A stretch of DNA of 64,000 bases, from positions 20,611,685-20,675,684 of the forward strand of contig NC_047063.1 of NCBI RefSeq assembly GCF_902459465.1. Reading direction: 5' to 3'. This document shows positions 46,101 to 57,273 of this stretch, piece after piece. A model generated the notes under the pieces. That model saw only the letters and a list, made by a program, of their open reading frames with translations, did not search any database and was not told the origin of the DNA. This DNA is from Asterias rubens. Taxonomy: Eukaryota; Echinodermata; Asteroidea; Forcipulatida; Asteriidae. Both the position numbers and the translations under genes were made by a program. Numbering within the stretch: position 1 is the stretch's first letter; the number at the start of each line of letters is the position of its first letter.

Positions 46101-48220
46101 TAAAAATATTCGATGATATTTCCACGTAAACACCACAAACGGTCGATGAAAACGTGCGTGATCACAATTCTTGTCTCCAATGATTCAACTTTACACGAAG
46201 GCAACGGTGCAGAGCGGCGGTACAACGGTTCTGTACAAAGAGATTTAATCCCGCTCGTTAATCGGCCGTCCAGCTGGACCGGTCTCCTATCCTTTTGTGT
46301 TCTTTTGTTACTCTGCGGTTTTGCGGGTCGTTCGAGCTCTCCTTCTCTTCCTTCCTCCATGGTTTTACCAAAAAAGCATTATCAAGTTATCCCACAATAT
46401 TTAGTGTTTTTAATCAACGTCCTGGATTTCACAAAGGTAGTCCTTACTTAAGGACCAGTCCTAAGTTAGGATGAGGTACTGGTCCTAACTTAGGACTGGT
46501 CCTATCTCTTAGCATTGCCTAGGACCAGTCCTAAGTTAGGACTACCTTTGTGAAGTCCACCCCAGGGCCCAATTTCATAGAGCTGCTTATTAAACGGGAA
46601 GCATGTTTTTTTTGCTTTACGTAGCAAAAATAATTGCTTAAACGTACACCTATTTCACGAGCTTAAGCACGTAAGCAAACTGCGTGCGGAACATTTGAGA
46701 TGTAAATTTGCTTAAACACACTGGAAACTATATTGGTAACTTTTAAAGACTAGTCTTCACAGCTGGTGTATCTCAACATATGCACAAAATAACAAACCTG
46801 TGAAATTTTGAGCTCAATTGGTCGTCGAAGTTGCGAGATATTAATGAAAGAGAAAAACACCCTTGTCGCACCATTGTCACACGAAGTTGTGTGCTTTCAG
46901 ATGCTTGATTTCGAGACCTCAAATTCTAAATCTGAGGTCTCGAAATCAAATTTGTGGAAAATTACTTCTTTCTCGAAAACTACATTTCTTCAGATGGTGC
47001 CGTTTCTCACAATGTTTTAGACTATCAACCTCTCCCCATTACTCGTTACCAAATGAGGTTTTATAACAACTATTTTGACTAATTACCAATAGTGTCCACT
47101 GCCTTTAAAGGAACACGCTGCCTTGGATCGGTCGACTTGACATTTGAAAAGCGTTTGTAACCGTTAGTAATAAAATGCACATGATTAGAAAGATATTTTA
47201 AAAGTAGAATAATTATTCACTCGAAATTGCGTGCATGGTTTTCCTTTCACCTCATCGACAAACATAGACTTGTGGACAAGTCGTTAAATCGGCCCCACGC
47301 GCTGAGTTAGTGGTCTCGCGAGATCACTGCTCTCGCGCGAACTGATCGCTCCCCGATTTCGACGGAGCGATCAGTCCGCGCGAGAGCAGTGATCTCGCGA
47401 GACCACTATCTCAGCGCGTGGTGCCGATTTAACGACTTGTCCACAAGTCTACGACAAACACGGTCCGCCATTTTTTTATGGGAGTCAAATTTGTGACTCC
47501 CATAAATGGCCGACCGTGTTAGTTTGCAAAGTAAAAGGAAAACCATGCGATTTCGAAGCATTGTGTGGATCATTGTAATCGACTTTTAAAACATCTTTCT
47601 AACCATATGCATTTTATAACAAACGGTTACAAACGCTTTTCAAAGACCAACTCGATCAATCAAAGGTATAACGTGTTCCTTGAAGCGAAAAATAGAGGTT
47701 TTTAAGGACCCTTTTTGTTTGCTTTCCGCTTAAGGCAAAAAAACATTGCTTAAGCAAGGCTATGAAAGGACAAATTGCTATAGGTGCGCCCGCTAAGCAC
47801 AAAAGCAGCTCTTTGAAATTGGACCCTGTGCTTAAACAGTGTGCTTAAGCAGAAAAATGGGGCTTTAAGGACCCTTTTTGCTCGCTTGCTTGCTTGCTTG
47901 CTTGCTTGCCGCTTTGAGAAAAAAACCTTGCCTAACCAAGGCTGAAATAAACAATTTGCTACATGTAGGTGCGCCCGTTAAGCACAAAATCTACCGTTAA
48001 GCAGCTCTGTGAAAGTGGGCCCTGTTTGGACCCCAATGGATAGACAATCATGCATCGATTTCAAGAAAGTCACAGCGTGTCCCCCAACACCAGCTTTCTT
48101 CGTCAATTTGGTTTTATTTTATTTTTGCTCAAATATTTCATTAGTTCCTTTGTTCTTACTCATTATTCTCTTTTAGGAAATATGGAATCCGAGATTGGAG
48201 AGATCCCGGCCTTGCAGTAG
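34119..48220 (+). CDS. Secreted F5/8 type C plus SRCR protein, eight exons, first SRCR broken
   Basis: Exons: 34119-34170, 36787-36843, 38509-38628, 39280-39473, 42593-42731, 43236-43679, 45074-45394, 48177-48220, all with GT-AG borders and matching phases. Exons 1-2 give a signal peptide (MMSTVTCSMLLLNALLIGLS, cleavage near LA/NP). Exons 3-5 encode an F5/8 type C (discoidin) domain: PLGMESGLIPDESITASS, WIPNPASDSWIQVDLG, FSVQYSDD, ending DFEVLGCR. Exon 6 is an SRCR domain (DIVRLVGGDDALSGRVEI, CRQLGF) with a TGA at 43307 where Trp is expected and a 129 bp MITE at 43396-43524. Exon 7 is an intact SRCR (TVRLVGGESKTSGRVELC to TAGVVC). The small last exon is the least certain. Likely an extracellular recognition protein; ligand unknown. 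As read, translation stops in SRCR1 unless exon 6 is skipped. Confidence 0.75.
34385..34903. mobile_element. TA-flanked element with GACTTGTG ends (519 bp)
   Basis: Left end GACTTGTGAACAAGTCCTT, right end ACGACTTGTCCAAAAGTC, TA on both sides (34383-34384, 34904-34905). The terminal GACTTGT-ACAAGTC is itself a small hairpin. The same ends border the 183 bp palindrome nested at 47267-47449. The interior is G/C-rich with TCGCGAG and CTCGAGCAG palindromes. Confidence 0.7.
35151..35536. repeat. MITE family X, copy 2
   Basis: AATGCAGTGGACACGATTGG at the left and ACCAATAGTGTCAAGCGTCT at the right; inner palindrome GACCTCAGATTTAGAATTTG then AGGTC. It is followed directly by a second, broken copy. 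Confidence 0.75.
35607..36017. mobile_element. TA-flanked 411 bp MITE (TAGGTTTTCTCGG), nested in family X
   Basis: Same ends as 29248-29661, TA at 35605-35606 and 36018-36019. It splits a family X copy whose parts lie at about 35537-35604 and 36020-36230. Confidence 0.8.
36281..36563. repeat. MITE family X, copy 3 (partial)
   Basis: AAAGTGGATACTATTGGTAA, GAGCTCAATCGGTCGTCGAA, CACACGGAGTTGTGTGCTTT and TCAGAGGGAGCCGTTTCTCA in the usual order; the right terminus is lost. It lies in intron 1 of the F5/8C-SRCR gene. Confidence 0.7.
37535..37880. repeat. MITE-like repeat, 'CAATGGCTTT' family, copy 3
   Basis: TTTCGGAACAGAG at the left, TCTCGATAGCGAGAATTACG and ACACATGTCATGACACGGCA in the middle, AGTGTCCAATGGCTTTAAAC at the right. 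Confidence 0.7.
38028..38440. mobile_element. TA-flanked 413 bp MITE (TAGGTTTTCTCGG), intron 2
   Basis: Complete copy with TA at 38026-38027 and 38441-38442, ending only 68 bp before exon 3 of the F5/8C-SRCR gene. Confidence 0.85.
39474..41214. other. Intron 4 of the F5/8C-SRCR gene, first part
   Basis: No further exon supported. A poly-C run is at 40011-40023. Frames on both strands at 40231-40558 are short and carry no domain. Confidence 0.4.
41215..41789. mobile_element. Element with CAATAGACCTTATGCATATG ends, host of a SINE
   Basis: Left end CAATAGACCTTATGCATATG then ACGTCA; right end ACGTCAATGCATTAAGGTCT then ATTG, inverted. A full tRNA-derived SINE (41376-41736) lies inside. The termini resemble those of the palindrome at 20235-20391. 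Confidence 0.7.
41376..41736 (-). repeat. tRNA-derived SINE with (TTA)n tail
   Basis: On the minus strand: GTGTCATGGCCGAGTGGTTA (A box), GGTTCGAATCCCGGTCGTGA (B box), a CTTGAGCAAG body, GCGCTATATAAATCG and a TTA tail. The head corresponds to a leucine/serine-type tRNA. It is better preserved than the relatives at 2290-2545 and 51362-51465. Confidence 0.8.
41852..42294. mobile_element. Element with ACTAGAGGGCGCAC inverted ends, host of a 128 bp MITE
   Basis: Left CATAAAGTTACATATAAGAA then CTAGAGGGCGCAC; the inverse GTGCGCCCTCTAG then TTTTTATTATAACTC at the right. Internal arms (CTGTTTGTTCAACTTACAAA / CTGTTTTGTCAACTTAGAAA) are direct-like. The 129 bp family is inserted at 42054-42181. Confidence 0.7.
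42054..42181. mobile_element. GGCCGTGTCC palindromic MITE, copy 1
   Basis: 128 bp, ends GGCCGTGTCCGAAACGACGA and the inverse. Nearly identical to 43396-43524 and 57274-57402. Flanking triplets TGA and TGC do not match exactly. Confidence 0.85.
43396..43524. mobile_element. GGCCGTGTCC palindromic MITE inserted in an SRCR exon
   Basis: 129 bp with TAA on both sides (43393-43395 and 43525-43527). Removing the MITE and one TAA restores SEAKIGSYFG, which matches TEAKTGSYFG in the intact second SRCR (exon 7). The insertion adds 132 bases, keeping frame, but brings a TAG at 43484-43486. The 3 bp TWA-type duplication and GGCC ends suit a PIF/Harbinger-type MITE. Confidence 0.9.
43833..44231. mobile_element. 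TAGGTTTTCTCGG MITE, right end truncated
   Basis: Left end complete with TA before it; homology ends at GCTGCTCATTTATTGAATTT, where the other copies go on to CCGAGAAAACC. It lies in the intron between the two SRCR exons. Confidence 0.75.
46420..46566. repeat. Fold-back MITE, 'GATTTCACAAAGGTAGTCCT'
   Basis: CCTGGATTTCACAAAGGTAG and the inverse CTACCTTTGTGAAGTCCACC; the interior is repeated GGACCAGTCCTAAGTTAGGA in both directions. Confidence 0.85.
46712..47107. repeat. MITE family X, copy 4
   Basis: CACTGGAAACTATATTGGTA at the left and ACCAATAGTGTCCACTGCCT at the right, central palindrome GAGACCTCAAATTCTAAATC then TGAGGTCTC. Confidence 0.75.
47105..47683. repeat. MITE family Z, copy with a nested palindrome
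   Basis: TTAAAGGAACACGCTGCCTT to TATAACGTGTTCCTT. Compared with 32698-33087 it is interrupted by 47267-47449 next to the position of ACTAACATGGTCGGCC. Confidence 0.8.
47267..47449. mobile_element. TA-flanked 183 bp palindrome with GACTTGTGGACAAGTC ends
   Basis: TA at 47265-47266 and 47450-47451. Arms GACTTGTGGACAAGTCGTTA and its inverse; inner arms TGGTCTCGCGAGATCACTGC and inverse, almost perfect, with a short loop at CTCCCCGATTTCGACGGAG. A deletion relative of 34385-34903. Confidence 0.85.
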
Positions 48221-48923
48221 GTCTGCAGTCAAAGTGTAAGATTCCAAGAATAATGAATGTTAGTGCGTTGTGGCAGATTATAACCACGAGGTAGTATCTT
48301 GGTTGTTCTATTGCACAAGTCTAATAGAAATTTAATAATTGCACTTAAAATAGAATAGGCAGGAATCGCCGAGTTGTTTGATTTTGCGACAATACACGGG
48401 CAGACTATGTTTCCTTTACTTTTGTTCGTATATGTATGCAGCTTTATATAAAGGTTCAACACGATTTTAATTTAAAAAGTGTGAACATTTAAAACGGTGA
48501 AACAGAGAGGAAAGTTTATAAAAGGAATAAAACTACAAACTATAAGCAATTAATCAAGAAACCTAAGGACTAGCACAAGTCTAATTTAACTTGTGAGGAG
48601 CATACAGAGACTATTATGAAAACCTCACAAGAATGAGTAATTAATGGTCATACCCTTTGATGAAAGTGTAACGCAGAGAGTAAAATAGAAGTATATAAAG
48701 GGATGTAAAAGTGTATAGTAAAGCTGCACTGGAAAAGTCCACGAACCAAGTTGAAATAGCCAGTAGCCCATTCATATACAAACCTCATGCACACGCTTAG
48801 AAAGTAAGATTGTGGGTTACTTTGTAATGTTTTTTTTAAGAAATCCTATTGTTTGTTTTAAGAAATCCCGTAAAACTGTTCCATAATCAATGGGGGAAAT
48901 ATTTTGAAGTCGGAGAATATACT

Positions 48924-48963
48924 CTAAAGTGTAGATTCGTGGATTCACGAATCTACACTTTTC
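48924..48963. repeat. Perfect hairpin
   Basis: AAAGTGTAGATTCGTG, GATT loop, CACGAATCTACACTTT. The outer sequence (GGAGAATATACT... / ...GTCCATTCTCC) extends it weakly. It lies about 700 bp downstream of the proposed last exon of the F5/8C-SRCR gene; no role shown. Confidence 0.75.
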
Positions 48964-49139
48964 GTCCATTCTCCTTAAAGGAACCAATTTGGGCACAATC
49001 ACTCACTGTTATGTTCGAAAAGGTTGGTTGAACACAGTGCACCGCCCGAACTTGTTTGACTTGTCACTAATGGGCCAGTGTGTGGCACTTTACTTTACAA
49101 ACGCATGGGTCACGCGTGACACGGAAAGCAAGTCAAACT

Positions 49140-49360
49140 GACGAAAATTCCAGTTGAAATATTTTGACCAAGAAATTGCTCAGATCGGCCCTTATAAGGG
49201 GTCAAAATTTGGGTTCATTCTGACCCGGGGTCTTTAGAATGTTGTTGGGTAGGCCCAGATAGCGCACAATTCAACACACTGTGCTTTATTTTGTATATTT
49301 TCAGCTGCTCTAGATATAGACACACGGCATGCAGTGGATCGCTTTCGTCTTTATACAAGG
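49140..49360. repeat. Dispersed repeat, partner of 30525-30790 (inverted)
   Basis: TTTGACCAAGAAATTGCTCA, GATCGGCCC, GGGGTCTTTAGAATGTTGTT, GCGCACAATTCAACACACTG in the opposite orientation to the other copy. Confidence 0.6.
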
Positions 49361-49487
49361 CGTTGCTACTGAACCATGCTGGCTTGCTTTTAAATATTAA
49401 TACTTTAGTAATTTTCATTGATAAAGAATTACATGTATAGCTTTAATGTTTTTATGAGCCAGTTCCATTAATCCTGTTTCGATCACT

Positions 49488-49640
49488 TTCATGAAGAATC
49501 TCTTCTTTGGTGCATCCATCTTGTTTTTACAAAAATGACAAGCAAGCAATCAAACCGAGGCTTGAAGTAAAGGTACAGACCTTGATCTCGCTGATGTGCA
49601 GCCATCTTGTTTCTCTCATTCAAACTAATGTTACCAAACC
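49488..49640. repeat. Dispersed repeat shared (inverted) with both duplicated flanks
   Basis: The inverse of 9070-9200 and 29880-30000: GTGCATCCATCTTGTTTTTA, CAAACCGAGGCTTGAAGTAA, CCTTGATCTCGCTGATGTGC, AGCCATCTTGTTTCTCTCAT. Confidence 0.65.
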
Positions 49641-51361
49641 GAGCCAGGGAAGACGAAAGTCTGATACATTCTTGGTGCATTTATAAATCAGTACCCTTTA
49701 TCAATATACTGTTGACAGGGTACCAGACAAAACTATTTCAACAAGATAACGATAATTGGTTCCGGCTCATTGGGCCTTTCCAACACTTAAAACTTCAACC
49801 AAATTCAACATTCGGATTTTACAAACTTCCTGATCCCAATTTGATAAGATGTTTCCCCGTAGGCAATTTGTTTGTGCTTACTGTAGCAACATAAATTTTC
49901 GTATAAGCATAAACATATTTCATGTCATTATAATTTCCTTTCAAGACATATATATCCATTCCAACAGAAAAACAACAATAACAACAAAGATGGATTTTGC
50001 ATCGATACGTCACTAGTTTTATCATTTATCTTTGCTGGCATCTTAGCATATATCTTTGCTGGCGGTAAACAGCTGCTTTATGAACCATAAATTCAGCCAG
50101 GGGATGCTCCGTAAGCACAAAACAGCCGCTTACATGTTTATGAACGAAGTTAGGTCGATCTTGACTGCATCAATCGTAGTTAGTAAGAAATATTGTATGA
50201 TTTCACATAACAAATCACTTTTGGTAATACTGACAACGTTTCTTGCGATGAATTGTACCGCTTTGTAAAATCGGCAAAAAGTCTGAAATATTTTACGTCT
50301 TCGAACAATATTCAACTCTATAATGGATTGGGGATGGACATGGTCATGTATAACGGATAAAGGTGCGCGTCATGTACGCGCTGCGCACGACTATTAGCTA
50401 ATGGATGTCTTTAAGGCGTGACGTTGCGTCAAAAATGGCGGTCAATGCAATCGGTCGAATACTACGACATCATTACATCTTTCTCCAGAAGACGATCAGA
50501 GCATACATGACCAACGTTTTCTTATAGAACCATCCCAACTCATTAGAGAGCAGTCATTACATTGTGTTACCGCAAACCTTTCCATATCGTATTTCCACCA
50601 TGCAAAGTTTCAAATCCTATTTGTTACATCATTACGTTGTACAATGTGTCAGTATAATCCTGTTAGCTTCATTATCAACAAAAATAGTAGTTTTTGCTTA
50701 ATATGTAATTATAATCTGTATAGTTTGGCTCCTGCAAAATAACGAAAACAAATTACGGTCATCACTGCAGTGAAACATGGAGGTAGGAAAACTTGGATGT
50801 CGTCTTCTTGCAATAAAGTAGGGAGTTTTCGATTTCGACAGCGGATGGTTCTACGACGGTTTTACAGCCAAACGTTGTCGTTTCAGCACCGCGAAGATTC
50901 ATCCCAAACTCTCGAAGGACGCATGCGCAGGTGACGCCAAAATGTCATCATTACCATCGCAGAACCATCCGTCTTTGAAAACTAAATCTCCCTTTTATCT
51001 CGGGATGACGACATCCTAACCGAGATGTGATAACTCGGAATATCTTTCCGATATATTTTGCTGTCCGTGTTGTTGTGATAGAGTATTTTGAAATACGAGT
51101 TTACACTTTTTTTATTCCGAAAATAAGAGATAAATTTTCAGGTAAATTAAAACACAGAAAATAAGTTTAGGATAAATTTAAAAGTAAGCTTACGCTATAC
51201 TAATAATAAAACAATGCCAATAATCACTAAGCATAAGGTTGTCCCTTTGAATTATGTTTTAAGTTTTCCATCTGTATAACTAGTTGTCGTATTTATGTGT
51301 GTTTGTAAAACTATACTGTTGTGTACCGCGCCGTCGTCAGCAACAACAGTTTAGAGTTCAG
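49641..51361. other. No gene seen; scattered repeat pieces
   Basis: Contains the inverted copy of the GGTTTGCGGTAACAC motif (50565-50625) and, at 50700-50790, a segment shared inverted with 31400-31480 (ACGGTCATCACTGCAGTGAA). No supported exon. Confidence 0.35.
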
Positions 51362-51465
51362 TGGCTGTCGTGAATCATCGGAACACAGAGCATGCAATGA
51401 TATCAAAGTGCGGGTTCGACTCCTGGTCTTGATACTTTGGCAAGACAAATACCGTAGATGCTTCT
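51362..51465 (+). repeat. Degenerate tRNA-derived SINE head
   Basis: GCGGGTTCGACTCCTGGTCT is a B-box relative, followed by TTTGGCAAGACA as in the SINE at 2290. The A box is weak. Confidence 0.45.
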
Positions 51466-52149
51466 ATTGAATAATGAATGGATAATGTTTTATTGTCACT
51501 TGAAAACAAAATGTGTACAGTGAAATATAAAAATACACACTAAAAGTTTACCATTTATACAAAAATACATCGAATATCCAATATAAACATTTATGAAAAG
51601 TATAACAATATACAGGCGACATAAGAAAGATAAAAACAGCACGATTGGATTAAAATCAGAAATGGACATTATTGATTAAAATCTGTCATTATTAGAACAC
51701 GAACAGCTGTGGGATAAAAACTCGATAAGTACGATTAGATCCAGATTTAATTGAAGTACATGCATGTGTACACGAGGGTAAATATCGCTCTCCATTCTTG
51801 CATAGAAAATGGGCCCACAATTACTATTGCTGAAAAAAAAAAACATGTCGAAATATACTGTTGTTATCCATTGGAGACGTTTTGTGGTTACTTTGGGGAG
51901 AGGAAACTAGCAAAATTTATACACAAACAGAGCTGGGACATCGTTTTCTGCAGGTTCCGAGACGCGAAAGACCTTTGTAGAACATGATTTGTTTAGTAAA
52001 CAAAACTCTTTCCGGCTTGGCCTGCACGTTCCCGGCTTTTGCTGGACTGTTTTCCTCAGTGCTGCATGCTTTGCCTTGTCACGGTTCCCTTCATGTTTTT
52101 ATTATTATTAATTTTTTCTTCATTCCCATTGTTGTTGTGTTTTCCTTGT

Positions 52150-52205
52150 CATTCTCTGAGCGCTTTGCAACCTTTGGAAAAGGCGCTATATAAAAGGGTG
52201 TTACT
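52150..52205 (+). repeat. SINE/LINE-type 3' tail
   Basis: GAGCGCTTTGCAACCTTTGG then AAAAGGCGCTATATAAAA, the same tail as 23255-23342. Confidence 0.55.
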
Positions 52206-52645
52206 ATTAGTAAAAATCAATTCAGGCATAAAAACAAAGTATGTATGGATTTTTTGACATAAAAACATATGGTTCGATGAATAAAATTGGTGTTTTTTTT
52301 GTGACAAAAACTTCTATTATTTTGATCACATCAGCGCATGATGGAGACAGAGAGGTTTCGTTGAGTCGCGGATACGATTACGCATACATGTATCGAACCG
52401 TACGCGTTCGCGTCAAGTGAGCTGTGTAGTTTGGTTTCGCAAAATTCTAACGAATACCCCCAACTTGAGGCTCAAGAGGGCGCTATTAACCAAATGGCTG
52501 CACCATGGACAATCGCCATTTCTCTTTTTCTGAAGCATGGTGGTTAACAAAATGTCCAACTACATCCATGTATGATACCTCTAATAGACATGGTGAAAAC
52601 CTGGTACATTAAAAAATAATAATCCGCTACCAAAACATGAACAAA

Positions 52646-55600
52646 CTAGACATTAGGTGTTTGTGAACAAACACAAAGCTGTTCCGTGTTCTTTTGCTTT
52701 GATTATGTGTTAACATTACCAAGGAGTCTATAACTGAAAAAAAAGTTTGAAAAATACTGTACAGTGTCTTGAGTTACGGTGCCTCTTCATGGGGTCACGG
52801 TAACCTAAGGCTAATCTCTAACGCCCAAGGAGTCTGTTACTGAAAAAAGTTAGAAAATCGGTTGTGTAGTTCTTGAGATATGGTGCCACTTCTGGTTGAC
52901 CCGGAAATAGAGGTCAACTTGGGGTCATGGATTTTCAAAGTTTATTTTTAATGCCTTAGGAGGATAAAACTGAACAAACAGGATTGAAAATCGGTTGTAT
53001 AGTACTTGGCGTATGGTCCCACTTCCGGTTCACCCGGACGTAGAGGCCAACATGGGGTCACGGGTTTTCACAGTGAATATTAATGTCAAGGAGTCTGTAA
53101 GTGAAAACAAATTGAAAATCGGTTGAGTAGTTCTTGAGATATGGTCCCACTTCCGGTTGACCCGGAAGTAGAGGTCAAATTGAGGTCACGGTTTTTCCAA
53201 ATTTTTCTCCTATCCCCAAGGAGTCTTATAACTACAAACAGTCGACATTCTTAAAGAAGAATGTCGTCTTCCTGTGATAATTTATCTCGGAATGTCGACA
53301 TCCTAAAAGTAGGATGTCGTCTTGCTGTCATAATTTATCTCGGTATGTCGACATCCTAAACGTCAGTTGTCATCTTCCTGTGATAATTTATCTCGGGAAG
53401 TCGACATTCTAAAAGAAGAGGGTCGTCTTCCTGTGATAATTAACAATATTTATAATATTCATGGTCATAAACTACGTTAAACTAACATAATGGACGAAAC
53501 AAAATGTCCCACGTAAAACTCCATAAGGTTTGGAACATAATGGTCCCGCAAGTTCAAATACACGCGAGACTTGCTTAGTCTACACAGAAGGTAATAAATA
53601 ATTTATTACAAGCAAATGCAATCGTACAATAATACAAAACAAAAACTAAAAATCAATGCAAAACACATGTAGGGGATGGAGGGGCCCATAAAAAGCAAAC
53701 CTTAACGAGTACGGACCCCCTCCCCCCTTTTTTCTAACGAAGAAAGCAATGTAAGCAATTCTATTTAGTGGGTGTAATCTTATGTAGCGGCAAAACAATT
53801 CAAAATTACTGGAAGAATAAACACAAAAACAGTTAGCGTAAAATAAAACTTAACCATATATTTAAATAAAACAGATAAACAAAATACCCAAAATAAATAC
53901 TAGATAAATTGGGCCCACAACTCTTGCTGGGAAAAAAACCATGTCGAAATATACCCGTGCTATCCATTAGAGACGTTTTGTAGTCACCTTGGTTGGGGAG
54001 CGAGGACGATTGAACTTTTGGTATTGTCAGTGCTAAACTCCGGTTCCATTGTGTGCTGTCTGTTACCCTCAACGCATAGATTTTCTTGTGAATAGTAGCT
54101 GTGTATGATTCATGGTTCGCTGAATAATTTGGCGATAACAAACTTTTATCCTTTTGATCACCATCAGCCCCATGTATAATAAACCTTGAACGGCTGACGA
54201 TTGCACTTTTGGTATTGTCATTGTTAAACTCCGGTTCCATTGTGTGCTGTCTGTTACCCTCCACACATATATTTTCTTGTGAATATTAGCTGTGTATGAT
54301 TCATGGTTCGCTGAATAATGTAGCAATAACAAACTGTTATCATTTTGAACTGAATGCTTGATTTATTATCTAGAGGTAAATGCTTGAGGCCAGTAAGAGT
54401 ATTGTGCACGTACACCATGTAGTTTTTGTTGGAAACCGTTTGCTAACAGCCATTTATGTTACCCTTTGAAATAAAATCAGAAAATGTATAAGTTTGCTTG
54501 TTGCATAAAATTAAATTGAAGATGATGTCTTAATTGATTTTTACAATCAGAGTTGGACTCTAGACTGACGTGTTGGACTCCTTGAACACTCCAAGTGGTT
54601 CAATAGGTAGTGCAATTCCAATACTTATGCTGATGTTCTCATGATGTCAGCATCAACAGGAAGTTCCAACAACTTTGTCCCCTTGTACAATTAAGTATGC
54701 AAATATGGGTCACGTGGTTAATTAATTAGGATTTTTAATTTGTTTGGGGGTCGGTGGTTTGATGTTTGATCTAGTACAAGTTGATTTCACAGAACTCTTA
54801 ACCACCAAACTCTGCGCTTATGATCACCATTTTTCGCTTACTATGTTTTTAAACATCATCGTGTCATGCATGCACACAGGTTATGTTGGGCTAACATTTG
54901 ACAAAAAGAAAAGGCAACATAATCGATATAAAGATAAGAATCAAACTTAAATATTACAAAAAGAAATATATTTTTAGTTTTTGGGGATACAAAAATATTG
55001 ATTTCGGACGGAGATACGAACTCGCAATTCTCAGATGTGTAGTCGCGACTGATGACCACTAGGCTAAAAGGGCACGATGTAAAAATGGTGGGTTTTTACA
55101 TGTGTGCATCAACAGAGGGGATTATGATCCGGCGAAATAATTCTCGTTTCATGATTTTGTGACCATTGTCACAAAATATGAACTGCTAACGCCTATAACT
55201 ATTAAGCAGGGTTGAAATGTAGTATTAGATGCCTTAAGGGGGTTTTTGACGACGACGTCGATGTCGTCAAAAACCCCTATCTAATTACGCACGTTCGTTT
55301 TAACGAAAACCCATGCACAGAGTAATTGGTCCAGAACGCGGTTAGAAAAACAAGGACAAATTTAACGCACGTTCTAACGAAAATCCCAAACCTCCGTACT
55401 TTGTGCGTGTACAGAGTAATGTGTCCAGAACGCGGGTAGGAAACAAAATAGTATAGACTCCTCTCAAGAAGTCAACAACTCATCGAGGTACATACTGTGT
55501 TGTATTACCAAAGAGAATGTTTCACAATAACATGAAAGTGACTGCATCAAGTTTACAAATTAAATATTCAAATGAAGACCACGTGGTTAATTAATTAAGA

Positions 55601-55838
55601 ATTGTAACACTTTTTTGTTAGAGTAAAGCTTATGTTCCAAGCTTCAATTTGATATATGATTTAACTCTTTTATCCTTATACTTTAGGAGACGGGGCCTAA
55701 ACAAAAACGCTGTACAAACGCTATGGGGTTTTAGGCGGAAACAAAGAATAATAATAATAATAATAATAATAACAATAAAAATAATAAAAATCTCGACGAA
55801 AACAATACCTGTTCCGACGGTAAGTCGGAACAGCTAAA
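52646..55838. mobile_element. Helentron-like repeat, copy C
   Basis: Nearly full copy of the family: CTAGACATTAGG start, 110 bp subrepeats, shortened minisatellite (53238-53445), tRNA-like block (55005-55075), hairpin near 55238-55282 and the terminal hairpin followed by CTAAA. A unit of about 180 bp (GTAGCTGTGTATGATTCATG ... ATTGTGTGCTGTCTGTTACC) is present twice at 54040-54330. Confidence 0.7.
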
Positions 55839-56345
55839 TATACTCGTTGTTTACACGTGTATGGCGACAGATTCCCGTTTTGAGTGACTATTCTAACTTG
55901 TGTACAACGGTTATACGTCACATGGACCTCAAAAAGTGATGACGTATTATGACGTATCCGTTCACGTAAGAGTATCAGTGACTTTGCGAAACCTCTCTAT
56001 TATTGTTATCGAGAACGAAAGAGACACATACAAGGCTTAAGATAATTGCTGCTGATCATTTGATTGATTATGCATATCATTATCACACACGTTGTATTAT
56101 TATTGACTTACTGCAAGCCCTAAAGTGTGCCTTATGACTTAACATTATTTTATTACCCGAGAACTATTGAGTAAGGAAGGGGGGGGGGGCATTGCAAAGA
56201 CAGTTTCCCTTCCAATTCACCCACCCCGCCCACAGCTTATGGTTCGCCATTAATTATTGCTCTGTTTTATTATACACACAGTTTAAATACTTTAATATCG
56301 TCGAGTTGAGTATAGACATGGAGATCGTGCACTTAGAGCCTATAG
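55839..56345. other. No gene seen
   Basis: AT-rich sequence with a poly-G run at 56178-56190. No exon or repeat end recognised. Confidence 0.3.
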
Positions 56346-56579
56346 CTGCAAACAAACTAGGGTGTTAATATTTACACCATGTGTTTTGTCATAATAGATA
56401 CCAAACAGAAAATCAAATTTAAAATCATAGGTGTTAAAAATAACACCAATGTAATCTTTAAAACGAAATTGGTGTTATTTCAACACCGTTATGGTGTTAC
56501 TTTTACTCTTTTGTTGGTGGGGTATCTATATGGATGTGACAACATCCTTGGTGTTAATTTAACACCATAGTTTTTGCAG
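56346..56579. repeat. MITE with CTGCAAA ends and GGTGTTA...TAACACC hairpins
   Basis: Left CTGCAAACAAACTAGGGTGT, right inverse ACACCATAGTTTTTGCAG. Inside are several copies of a small palindrome, GGTGTTAAAAATAACACC and variants. Non-coding. Confidence 0.7.
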
Positions 56580-57273
56580 TACATGGTTGTTCCAGTCACT
56601 TACACAGTATCAGACTATCATAGTCTGTTTTGTTCATGGTATAACAATTTCTCTTCAGGCAAAAACCCCCCCTTTATACCTGAATCAGCCAAAGACGAAA
56701 ATGCTGTGCTTCTGTGATTGGTTTCTTTAATATCTCTTCTTCTTCTCATTAGGCATTGTGATTAGCACAGATTAACTACAATGAAAATAGAAACAAAAAT
56801 ATATGTCACAAGAAATACTCAGTGATTGTACCAATTAATTGGACCTAACCAGAATTACCCCAATAATTATGCAAATAAAGGAAATGTTTACAATGACCCA
56901 TGTGCCTGAAGGGAATCTATTATACACACTTTGACCTATAAACACTGGGCTATAATTACCACATAAACACAATTAGCAACTGACTGAATCATAGAATATC
57001 ATGCGTTAACCTGTGTTATATCAACCAACGACAATATGCGTGTATGAATAACAATCCCCAATTACATGTGCGACCAAATTAAACGCAATGACAAAATACA
57101 ACTATTTTAGGCTTAAAATCAGTACATAAATATAACACAATCAATCAATCAGCTTTATAATTTTAGTGGCAAGAAAATCAATGCACAAACCGTTTAATAA
57201 ACTTCGGCGGAAATCCCCAAAACTTTGGGCGAAGAACAATGGGCTGTTTACTTGGGAAAATCGTGAAACTATA

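Larger units (their letters stand above)
46565..47828. mobile_element. GGGCCCAATTTCATAGAGC element containing nested MITEs
   Basis: The left end GGGCCCAATTTCATAGAGCT and the right end AGCAGCTCTTTGAAATTGGA then CCC are inverted; AAGC-rich arms (GCTTAAGCA) are inside. Family X (46712-47107) and family Z (47105-47683) lie between. The right end is repeated once more up to about 48024 (GCAGCTCTGTGAAAGTGGGC). A single end of this family is at 17130-17235. Confidence 0.65.

Noticed and set aside
45695..46451. Several 80-130 codon frames on both strands
   Set aside because: Overlapping, no recognisable domain or splice signals, located in the last intron of the F5/8C-SRCR gene.
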